From the NCBI GenBank assembly GCA_934511335.1, contig CAKSWL010000031.1, positions 1 to 14,024 on the forward strand: a DNA stretch of 14,024 nt. Reading direction: 5' to 3'. Positions 7,288 to 13,689 of the stretch are shown one piece after another. How positions within the stretch are numbered: the first letter of the stretch is position 1; each line of letters begins with the position of its first letter. Both the position numbers and the translations under genes were made by a program. This DNA is from an uncultured Cloacibacillus sp. Lineage in GTDB: Bacteria > Synergistota > Synergistia > Synergistales > Synergistaceae. Below the pieces are notes generated by a model. The model did not search any database and was not told the DNA's origin. It saw only the letters and a program-made list of their open reading frames with translations.

Positions 7288-8258
7288 TCGTACGTCCGAG
7301 AAGGCTGAGAAAAAACAAAATAATCCGCGACATGGCGGCGGAGACGCGCCTCTCCCCCTCCATGCTCGTCTATCCGATATTTATCCGCGAGGGCACGGGC
7401 ATCATTGAAGACATCCCCGCGATGCCGGGGCAGAAGCGCTACAGCCCCGACACCTTCCCCCGCGTCCTCGAAGAGGTACAGCGCGCGGGGGTAAACTCCG
7501 TGCTCCTCTTCGGCATCCCCGAACGCAAGGACGACTTCGGCAGCGAGGCCTATAACGAGAACGGGGTCATCCAGCAGGCGCTGCGCGCCGGTAAGAGACA
7601 TTTCCCCGAAATGTGCTTCATCGGCGACGTCTGCCTCTGTGAATACACCTCGCACGGCCACTGCGGCCTGCTCAAGGGCGAGACGGTGGACAACGACCCG
7701 ACGCTCGACCTGCTCGCGAAGACGGCCCTCTCCCAGGCGCAGGCGGGCGCCGACATCGTCGCCCCCTCCGACATGATGGACGGACGAGTCGCGGCTATCC
7801 GCGCGAAGCTGGACAGCGCGGGGCTGGACGACACGCTGATCTTTTCCTACGCCGTGAAATACGCTTCGGCCTTTTATGGGCCCTTCCGCGAAGCGGCGGG
7901 CTCCGCTCCCTCGTTCGGCGACCGCAAAAGCTACCAGATGGACCCGCGCAACGTGCGCGAGGGCGTGCGCGAGGCCCTGCTCGATATCGAGGAGGGCGCC
8001 GACATGATCATGGTGAAACCTGGGCTCCCCTACCTCGACGTGCTGCGCGCGGTGAAAGAGGCCTCCTGCGTCCCCGTCGGCGCCTACTGCGTCAGCGGCG
8101 AATACTCGATGATCAAGGCCGCCGCCGAACGCGGCTGGCTCGATGAAAAACGCGTCATAGCCGAGTCGGCGGCCTGCCTTGCGCGCGGCGGCGCGGACGT
8201 CATCGTCAGCTACTTCGCCCCCGAGCTCGCGCGGATGATGAAGGAGGGCGAACTCTAA
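7284..8258 (+). CDS. hemB: Porphobilinogen synthase (5-aminolevulinate dehydratase)
   Basis: The protein is 324 aa, standard length. It condenses two 5-aminolevulinate molecules into porphobilinogen. The zinc-type cysteine cluster DVCLCEYTSHGHC is present, with Cys117, Cys119 and Cys127, which points to a Zn-dependent rather than a purely Mg-dependent enzyme. The two Schiff-base lysines are visible: Lys192 in SYAVKYASAFYGPFR and Lys245 in MIMVKPGLPYLD. PVGAYCVSGEYSM (264-276) is the usual C-terminal signature. GGAGGA at 7269-7274 and the ATGA overlap with cobA-hemD support the start at 7284. The stop shares one base with the hemL start (TAATG). Confidence 0.98.
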   Translation: MIVRPRRLRKNKIIRDMAAETRLSPSMLVYPIFIREGTGIIEDIPAMPGQKRYSPDTFPRVLEEVQRAGVNSVLLFGIPERKDDFGSEAYNENGVIQQALRAGKRHFPEMCFIGDVCLCEYTSHGHCGLLKGETVDNDPTLDLLAKTALSQAQAGADIVAPSDMMDGRVAAIRAKLDSAGLDDTLIFSYAVKYASAFYGPFREAAGSAPSFGDRKSYQMDPRNVREGVREALLDIEEGADMIMVKPGLPYLDVLRAVKEASCVPVGAYCVSGEYSMIKAAAERGWLDEKRVIAESAACLARGGADVIVSYFAPELARMMKEGEL

Positions 8259-9550
8259 TGAGCCAGAGCCAGTGCGAAAGATTATTTGAAGAGGCGCGGC
8301 GTTTCATCCCCGGCGGCGTCAACAGCCCCGTCCGCGCCTTCAAAAGCGTCGGACGGACTCCGGTCTTCGCCGCGCGCGGCGAGGGAGCCTATATCTGGGA
8401 TGCCGACGGCCAGCGTTACACCGACTACATCGGCTCCTGGGGACCGCTCATTCTCGGCCACGCCTACGGCCCCGTCGTGGACGCCGTCTGCGAGGCGGCG
8501 CGCGAAGGCACGAGCTTCGGCCTGCCTACGGCGCTCGAAGTCGAAATGGCCCGCCTTATCACGGAACTCGTCAAAGGCGTCGAAATGGTGCGCATGGTCT
8601 CCTCCGGCACCGAGGCGGTCCTCTCGGCGATCCGCGCGGCACGCGGCTTCACCGGCCGCGAGCTGGTCGTAAAATTTGAGGGCTGCTACCACGGACACTC
8701 CGACGGCATGCTCGTGAAAGCCGGCTCCGGCCTGGCGACCGCGGGACAGCCCGACAGCGCCGGCGTCCCCGCAAAGACCGCGGCGGAGACTATCACCTGC
8801 CGCTACAACGACCTTGAAGCGATGAAAGAGATCTTCGCAGCTCACAGGGACGAGGTCGCCGCGGTGATCGTCGAACCGGTCGGCGCTAACATGGGCGTCG
8901 TGCCTCCCGCGCCGGGTTTCCTTGAAGGGCTGCGCCGGATCACCGCCGATCACGGCGCGCTGCTGATCTTCGACGAAGTGATCACCGGCTTCCGCCTCTC
9001 GCTGCACTGTGCCTCGGGATACTTCGGCGTCACCCCCGACCTCTGGACCTTCGGCAAAATCATCGGCGGCGGCCTGCCCGTCGGAGCTTACGGCGGGCGG
9101 CGCGACGTCATGTCGATGGTCGCCCCGCTCGGCCCCGTCTACCAGGCGGGAACGCTCTCAGGAAACCCTGTGGCGATGGCCGCCGGGCTCGCGGCCCTCA
9201 CGGCGCTGCGCGAAAACCCGCTCATCTATAAAGAACTGGCGGCCAAAGGTGAAAAACTGCGCGGCGGCCTGGACAGCATCTTTAAAAAATACAGCCTCCC
9301 CGCCTGCGTACAGGGCGTCGGATCGCTTGCGACAATATTTTTCACCGCGGGTCCGGTAGACAGTTATGACGAGGCGAAAAAAAGCGACACCGCGGGTTAC
9401 GCCCGCTTCTGGAGCGGCATGGCCGCGCGCGGCGTCCTGCTTGCCCCATCGCAGTTCGAGGCGCTCTTCCTCAGCGCCGCGCACACGGACGAAGATATCG
9501 AATACCTTCTCGTCTGCGCCGACGAAGTGGCGGGCGGCGCGGAGTTTTAA
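8258..9550 (+). CDS. hemL: Glutamate-1-semialdehyde 2,1-aminomutase
   Basis: The protein is 430 aa, typical. It converts glutamate-1-semialdehyde, the product of HemA, into 5-aminolevulinate, using pyridoxal phosphate. Family marks are IPGGVNSPVRAF (17-28), SSGTEAVLSAIRAAR (115-129), GCYHGHSD (142-149), LLIFDEVITGFR (235-246), the cofactor lysine Lys267 in DLWTFGKIIGGG, and GPVYQAGTLSGNP (292-304). These distinguish it from general class III aminotransferases. The ATG shares its A with the hemB stop. With hemA in the same operon it completes a C5 pathway for 5-aminolevulinate, so no ALA synthase is needed. Confidence 0.98.
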   Translation: MSQSQCERLFEEARRFIPGGVNSPVRAFKSVGRTPVFAARGEGAYIWDADGQRYTDYIGSWGPLILGHAYGPVVDAVCEAAREGTSFGLPTALEVEMARLITELVKGVEMVRMVSSGTEAVLSAIRAARGFTGRELVVKFEGCYHGHSDGMLVKAGSGLATAGQPDSAGVPAKTAAETITCRYNDLEAMKEIFAAHRDEVAAVIVEPVGANMGVVPPAPGFLEGLRRITADHGALLIFDEVITGFRLSLHCASGYFGVTPDLWTFGKIIGGGLPVGAYGGRRDVMSMVAPLGPVYQAGTLSGNPVAMAAGLAALTALRENPLIYKELAAKGEKLRGGLDSIFKKYSLPACVQGVGSLATIFFTAGPVDSYDEAKKSDTAGYARFWSGMAARGVLLAPSQFEALFLSAAHTDEDIEYLLVCADEVAGGAEF

Positions 9551-9553
9551 AAG

Positions 9554-10060
9554 ATGCCAGGCGGAAAACAGCAGGGGAAAGTACAGATATACACCGGCTG
9601 CGGCAAGGGCAAAAGCACCGCGGCCTTCGGGCTTGCAATGCGCGCGGCCGGCTGCGGCGGTAAAGTCTTCATCATCCAGTTTCAAAAAGCCCGCCTCTGC
9701 GGCGAGCACAAGAGCGCCGAAAAACTCGGCATCGGGATCGCCCAGTGCCCGCAGGGACGCGGCAGCGGCCCCTGCGCCGCCCCCTGCCCGCTGATGACGA
9801 CGGCATGCGGGATGCTGCGGGACGGCGGCGCCGACCTGCTGATCCTCGACGAGATCATGGCGGCGATGCGGTACGGTTGCATCACCCTGCAAGAGTCGCT
9901 TTCTCTCCTCGACACGCGGAGCGAAAAGACCGAGCTCGTACTCACGGGACGCGGCGCGCCGGCGGCGCTGATAGAGCGCGCGGACCTCGTCACCGAAATG
10001 AAAAAGATAAAGCACTACTACGACGCCGGCCTGCTGGCAAGACGCGGGATAGAATATTAG
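9554..10060 (+). CDS. cobO: Corrinoid (cob(I)alamin) adenosyltransferase, CobO/BtuR type
   Basis: The protein is 168 aa, near the lower end for this family. It transfers the 5'-deoxyadenosyl group of ATP to the cobalt of corrinoids. The P-loop GCGKGKST (15-22) follows a QIYTG strand. DLLILDEI (94-101) is the Walker-B-like strand. VLTGRGAP...LIERADLVTEM (129-149) and the ending KIKHYYDAGLLARRGIEY are the family's C-terminal block. It is not related to the PduO or EutT types. The middle has four cysteines in about 20 residues (Cys65, 74, 78, 85) where other members have a GRGCF-like segment. GGAG at 9541-9544 gives the ribosome site, and the gene starts 3 bp after hemL. Neighbouring cbiA and cbiP make its likely substrates. 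Confidence 0.9.
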   Translation: MPGGKQQGKVQIYTGCGKGKSTAAFGLAMRAAGCGGKVFIIQFQKARLCGEHKSAEKLGIGIAQCPQGRGSGPCAAPCPLMTTACGMLRDGGADLLILDEIMAAMRYGCITLQESLSLLDTRSEKTELVLTGRGAPAALIERADLVTEMKKIKHYYDAGLLARRGIEY

Positions 10061-10124
10061 CGATCAGCGGACGGCGCGTCAACGTGAGATTTTATATGAC
10101 AAAGAAATACGAGGTGAGGACAAC
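10061..10124 (+). promoter_or_regulatory. 64-bp spacer before cbiP, with strong RBS and a possible 10-codon mini-ORF
   Basis: This is the only gap longer than 4 bp in the operon. It ends with a strong ribosome site, GAGGTGAGGA at 10111-10120, five bases before the cbiP ATG. An ATG at 10096 opens a 10-codon frame (MTKKYEVRTT) whose TGA (10126-10128) overlaps the cbiP start as ATGA. Its own ribosome site is weak (GTGAG at 10084-10088). A TTATAT-like element lies near 10092-10097, but I see no convincing -35 partner. The RBS role is likely. A leader-peptide or internal-promoter role is speculation. Confidence 0.4.
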
Positions 10125-11663
10125 ATGAAAAACTGCACCGGGATCATGATACAGGGAACTTCGAGCGACGCGGGCAAAAGCTTCGTCACCACGGCGCTCT
10201 GCCGTATATTCTCCGACATGGGCTACGCCGTCTGTCCCTTCAAATCACAGAACATGTCAAACAACTCCTGCGTCACTCCCGACGGCCTCGAAATGGGGCG
10301 CGCGCAGGGAGTACAGGCGGAGGCGGCGCGCGTCGAGCCGCAGACCTACATGAACCCGATCCTGCTAAAGCCGCGCAAAGACACCTCTTCGGAGATCGTA
10401 CTCATGGGCAAGGTCTTCGACGCTCCCTGCGACAAAAACTACTACCGGACCTTTACGCTCGGCAAGGGACTTGAGACCCTGCGCGAAGCGCTCGCCATCA
10501 TCGACGAAAAATACGAGGTGATGGTCTGCGAGGGCGCTGGAAGCCCCGCGGAGGTCAACTTAAACGCCGCGGAAATCGTCAACATGCGCGTCGCGCAAGA
10601 GGCCGACATTCCCGTGCTGCTCGTCGCCGACGTCGATCGCGGCGGCGCCATCGCCTCCGTCGTCGGCACCCTCGAACTGCTCGGCAATGACCGCCGCCGC
10701 GTCAAAGGGATCATCTTCAACAAATTCCGCGGCGACCTCTCGCTCTTCGAGGACGCGGTGGAATTCACCGAAAAAAAGACCGGCGTCAAAGTGGTCGGCG
10801 TCATGCCGTGGCTCACCGACGTCGTCATCGAGGGCGAAGACATTATGAGCATCAACTGGGCAAGGAGAGAGCGCAGCGAGGCCGCGGAAAAACTCCGTCT
10901 CGGAGTCGTCAAATTCCCGCGCATCTCCAACCACACCGACATCGAAGCCTTCCGCTTCGAGCCCGACGTGGAAATAAGCGAGCTCTCCTCCCCCGCGCAG
11001 ACGGATGCGCTCGACGCCATAATCCTGCCCGGCACCAAAAGCACCGTGCTCGACATGAAATACCTGCTCGATTCCGGCATGGCCGACGCGATCCGCCGCT
11101 TCTACCAAAGAGGCGGCGCCGTCTACGGCCTCTGCGGCGGCTACCAGATGATGGGCGAGAAGATCGACGACCGCGGCCTTCGCGACAACGACAAAATCCC
11201 CGAGATCGAAGGCCTCGGCCTGCTGCCCGCCGTCACCACCTTCGGATGTGAAAAAACGACCGTCCGCCGCCGCGGGCGCGCGATACATCCCTCCTTCAAA
11301 GAAGAGACGCCCGTCGAGGGTTACGAAATACACTTCGGAAAGACGCGTTTGCTGCGCGGCGCGCCGGGCTTCGCGCCGCTCTTCGAACTTGACGGCGAGG
11401 CCGACGGCCTCGCCGACAGCGAACTGCGCGCCGCCGGCAGCTACCTGCACAACGCCTTCCATAACGACCTCTTCCGCTCCTTCTGGCTCAACCGCCTGCG
11501 CCAAAAACGCGGCCTGCCGGAACGCGAAGCCATCTCGACGGCGGCGGTCAAGGAGGCGGCCTACGACGCCCTCGCGGCGCAGGCGCGCAAAAATCTCGAT
11601 ATGGACTACATCATCAAAGAGATCATGCGCCTGACGAAGGCTCCGAAAGAGGGCTTCAAATGA
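10125..11663 (+). CDS. cbiP: Cobyric acid synthase (adenosylcobyric acid synthase, glutamine-hydrolysing)
   Basis: The protein is 512 aa, normal. It amidates the b, d, e and g side chains of adenosylcobyrinate a,c-diamide with ATP and glutamine. The N-terminal ATP-binding domain has GTSSDAGKS (11-19), PFKSQNMSNNS (38-48), LLKPRKDTSSE (80-90), EGAGSPAEVNL (136-146) and DVDRGGAIAS (169-178). The C-terminal class-I-like glutaminase domain has LPGTKST (301-307) and GLCGGYQMMG (335-344) with nucleophile Cys337. It also has GYEIHFGKT (399-407) and GSYLHNAFHND (438-448), which holds the histidine expected for the dyad. The motif set separates it from CbiA and from MurT/GatD-type relatives. The start is fixed by the strong RBS at 10111-10120. 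Confidence 0.97.
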   Translation: MKNCTGIMIQGTSSDAGKSFVTTALCRIFSDMGYAVCPFKSQNMSNNSCVTPDGLEMGRAQGVQAEAARVEPQTYMNPILLKPRKDTSSEIVLMGKVFDAPCDKNYYRTFTLGKGLETLREALAIIDEKYEVMVCEGAGSPAEVNLNAAEIVNMRVAQEADIPVLLVADVDRGGAIASVVGTLELLGNDRRRVKGIIFNKFRGDLSLFEDAVEFTEKKTGVKVVGVMPWLTDVVIEGEDIMSINWARRERSEAAEKLRLGVVKFPRISNHTDIEAFRFEPDVEISELSSPAQTDALDAIILPGTKSTVLDMKYLLDSGMADAIRRFYQRGGAVYGLCGGYQMMGEKIDDRGLRDNDKIPEIEGLGLLPAVTTFGCEKTTVRRRGRAIHPSFKEETPVEGYEIHFGKTRLLRGAPGFAPLFELDGEADGLADSELRAAGSYLHNAFHNDLFRSFWLNRLRQKRGLPEREAISTAAVKEAAYDALAAQARKNLDMDYIIKEIMRLTKAPKEGFK

Positions 11664-13033
11664 GCCGCGCCGAACGTCCCCGCCTGCTCATAGCCGCCGC
11701 CCACAGCGGCAGCGGCAAAACGACGATCACAAGCGGCATCACGGCGGCGCTCGCCGCACGCGGGCTGCGTGTACACCCCTACAAAGTCGGCCCCGACTAC
11801 ATCGACCCGGGATACCTCGGCGCGGCGGCGGGCGGACGCGCCGACAACCTCGACACCTGGCTCATGGATGAGGCGGTGATGAAGAAAATCTTCGTCTCCG
11901 CCTCCGAAGAGGCCGACATCTCGATCATCGAGGGCGTCATGGGGCTCTACGACGGCGGACGCGGCGGCGTCAGCAGCACCGCGCAGATCGCAAAGGCCCT
12001 CCAGGCCCCTGTACTGCTCGTCATCGACGTCCGCTCCATGGGCGAAAGCGCGGCGGCGGTCGCCAAAGGCTTTTGCGACTACGACCCCGATGTCGGCCTT
12101 CGCGGCGTGATCATAAACCGCTACGGCTCCGAAAGCCACAAACAGATGGTCTGCGAGGCGATAGAACGCCTCGGCCTGCCCGTCGTCGGCGCCGTGCCGC
12201 GCAATAAAGAGGCGGAGGTGCGCGAACGCCACCTCGGACTGCTGCCCGTGGAGGAAAACAGCAACCGCGAATATATTGAAAACATCAGAAAAATGATCGA
12301 ACCGGCGATAGACCTCGACGCGATCCTGAAAATCGCCGCCAGCGCCCCGCCGCTTGCGACGTCCGCCGCCGCGCCGCGCGCGGAAAAGAGGACGGTGATC
12401 GCCGTCGCGCGCGACGAGGCCTTTTCCTTCTATTACCCCGAAAGCATCGCCGCTCTCGAGGCGGCGGGGGCGGAGATCATCACCTTCAGCCCGCTTAACG
12501 ACGCCAAGATCCCCGTCTGCTGCGGCCTTATCTTCGGCGGCGGTTTTCCCGAGGTCTTCGCGGCGCGGCTTGCGGCAAACATCTCGATGAAAGAGTCGAT
12601 CGCCGGGGCCGCGGCCAGCGGAATGCCGATATACGCCGAATGCGGCGGCTTCATGTACCTCACGCGTGAAATAAAAGACTTCGAAGGCGCGGCGCACCAG
12701 ATGTGCGGCGTCATCCCCATGAGCTGTAAAATGAACGACAGCCTGCGCACCGTCGGCTACGTCACCGCGAGGGCGCTCTCCGACAACGTAATCGCGAAAG
12801 AGGGCGAAGAGCTGCGCGGCCACGAATTCCACTTCTCCAGCGCCGAAGCCGATTACGGCCTCCCCCGCGCCTTTCGGTTCACCAAAAACCGCACCGGCGA
12901 AGGCTACGACGCCGGCTACGCCAAGGGCAACATCTTAGGCTCCTACCTCCACCTGCACTTCGCAGGCTTCCCAAAAGCGGCGGCAAGATTTGTGGAGAGG
13001 TGCGGGGAATATAAGAGCGCCGCGAAAGATTAG
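11660..13033 (+). CDS. cbiA: Cobyrinic acid a,c-diamide synthase
   Basis: The protein is 457 aa, typical. It amidates the a and c carboxylates of (cobalt-)cobyrinate with ATP and glutamine, acting before CobO and CbiP. The N-terminal domain shows HSGSGKTT (15-22), YKVGPDYIDP (41-50), EGVMGLYDG (91-99) and ERHLGL (189-194). The glutaminase half shows ARDEAFSFYYP (250-260), GGGFPE (293-298), AECGGFMYL (326-334) with nucleophile Cys328, GHEFHFS (387-393) and a YLHLHF end segment (429-434). The ATG overlaps the cbiP stop (ATGA), with GAGGG at 11649-11653 as ribosome site. It is the last gene of the operon. The next reading frame is on the opposite strand and the base composition changes afterwards. 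Confidence 0.97.
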   Translation: MSRAERPRLLIAAAHSGSGKTTITSGITAALAARGLRVHPYKVGPDYIDPGYLGAAAGGRADNLDTWLMDEAVMKKIFVSASEEADISIIEGVMGLYDGGRGGVSSTAQIAKALQAPVLLVIDVRSMGESAAAVAKGFCDYDPDVGLRGVIINRYGSESHKQMVCEAIERLGLPVVGAVPRNKEAEVRERHLGLLPVEENSNREYIENIRKMIEPAIDLDAILKIAASAPPLATSAAAPRAEKRTVIAVARDEAFSFYYPESIAALEAAGAEIITFSPLNDAKIPVCCGLIFGGGFPEVFAARLAANISMKESIAGAAASGMPIYAECGGFMYLTREIKDFEGAAHQMCGVIPMSCKMNDSLRTVGYVTARALSDNVIAKEGEELRGHEFHFSSAEADYGLPRAFRFTKNRTGEGYDAGYAKGNILGSYLHLHFAGFPKAAARFVERCGEYKSAAKD

Positions 13034-13065
13034 GCAGGCGGAAGACAAACAGACTTCCAAAAGGC

Positions 13066-13104
13066 GCGCGGCGAAATGTAACCTCTTTTATTCGTGAGCC
13101 GCGC
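13066..13104. terminator. Possible terminator hairpin between convergent genes
   Basis: The arms GCGCGGC (13066-13072) and GCCGCGC (13098-13104) can pair as a 7-bp GC-only stem around a 25-base loop. The hairpin sits between the cbiA stop (13033) and the stop of the minus-strand remnant (13107). On the minus strand it is followed by a short TTTT run (complement of 13059-13062), so it may end minus-strand transcription better than plus. A second small stem, GGAAG (13040-13044) with CTTCC (13054-13058), lies just after cbiA. The large loop and the lack of a long T tract make this tentative. Confidence 0.3.
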
Positions 13105-13106
13105 CG

Positions 13107-13445
13107 CTAACACCACTTGCGCCGCGCGACCTTGCTCTTCAAAAAGAGTTTGTTCTTCGGCGTGGCTCTGACTGGACGCAGCTTGCCGCGCCGGACCAGA
13201 TACTCAATATTCTGCCGTGAGCATTCCAGCAGCTCTGACGCTTCAGCGGTGTTGACGACCCGGTTCTCCACAAAGCGGCGAAAATCGCCTAAGGACAACG
13301 GAACCGCCTCGCCGCTTTCATATAAAACGCCGTCTGCCAGTTCCAGATTTTCACCCCAGCAGACGCCGTAGCCACCCGCCTGAACGCCGTCCGCGCGGAA
13401 CAGCTCGTCGTTATACAGCAGCGGGGTGAATGATCGGCCCTTTTC
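13107..13445 (-). pseudogene. Remnant of a DUF2442 + helix-turn-helix protein, 5' end lost
   Basis: The minus strand is open from an in-frame TAG at 13446-13448 down to a TAG at 13107-13109, about 112 codons. The first half contains FTPLLYNDELF and then GGYGVCWGENLELADGVLYESGE, which resembles DUF2442, where a GYGISWNDDIDLS-like core is usual. The second half, NTAEASELLECSRQNIEYLV followed by RRGKLRPV and KNKLFLKSKV, looks like a small excisionase/MerR-like DNA-binding helix-turn-helix. DUF2442 proteins with a C-terminal DNA-binding segment are known, often near toxin-antitoxin or mobile genes. The open stretch has no ATG or GTG. The only common start is TTG at 13296-13298, which would leave a 63-aa HTH without the DUF2442 part. 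A further in-frame TGA lies at 13512-13514. I therefore call it a broken gene. A short functional HTH protein from the TTG remains possible. Confidence 0.55.
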
Positions 13446-13689
13446 CTACTTGTCATATATCAAGTAAGTAGAAAACGCTCCGTCAATGACAATCTCACCT
13501 CCGAACGGCTTTCAAAAATGGTAAGGAGGTGCGGACAAAAAACTGATTTCGACGGTCTAACGCAGTAACTACACAGCACCATTCCATGCGCCACAAAATT
13601 AACGACGGTCTCCACGCCACTAACTGCGTTACTGTCTTTAATATCTAAGCAACGCTCCAAGTGGATAAACAAAGAGCTTCATTACCTCT
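13446..13689. other. Gene-free, AT-richer stretch with short direct and inverted repeats
   Basis: No convincing gene is seen here, and the composition is visibly less GC-rich than the operon. CGACGGTCT occurs twice in direct orientation (13550-13558 and 13603-13611). TAACGCAGT (13558-13566) and its complement ACTGCGTTA (13623-13631) form an inverted pair around them. On the plus strand, 13434-13565 is open and contains SVNDNLTSERLSKMVRR, faintly like the tail of large serine recombinases, but without a start or enough length to assign. It reads as intergenic debris or a decayed insertion. Confidence 0.4.

Noticed and set aside
10560..11504. Minus-strand open frame of 314 codons opposite cbiP
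   Set aside because: Same shadow effect, with acidic low-complexity composition and no family motifs. The other long antisense frames across 113-10015 were dismissed for the same reason.
11606..12832. Long open frame on the minus strand (about 400 codons) opposite cbiP/cbiA
   Set aside because: It is an antisense shadow of the GC-rich codon pattern of cbiA. The translation shows no recognisable domain, while the plus strand has a full CbiA motif set.
1..13033. Cobalamin riboswitch, tRNA, rRNA or CRISPR array within the operon
   Set aside because: I looked for a B12-box-like leader, tRNA-like folds and regular spaced repeats. The coding sequence is nearly continuous and nothing fits. A riboswitch would be expected upstream of the window.
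13460..13672. Minus-strand 70-codon open frame in the AT-richer gap
   Set aside because: It begins with TTG, has no clear ribosome site and no recognisable motif, and it spans the short repeats.
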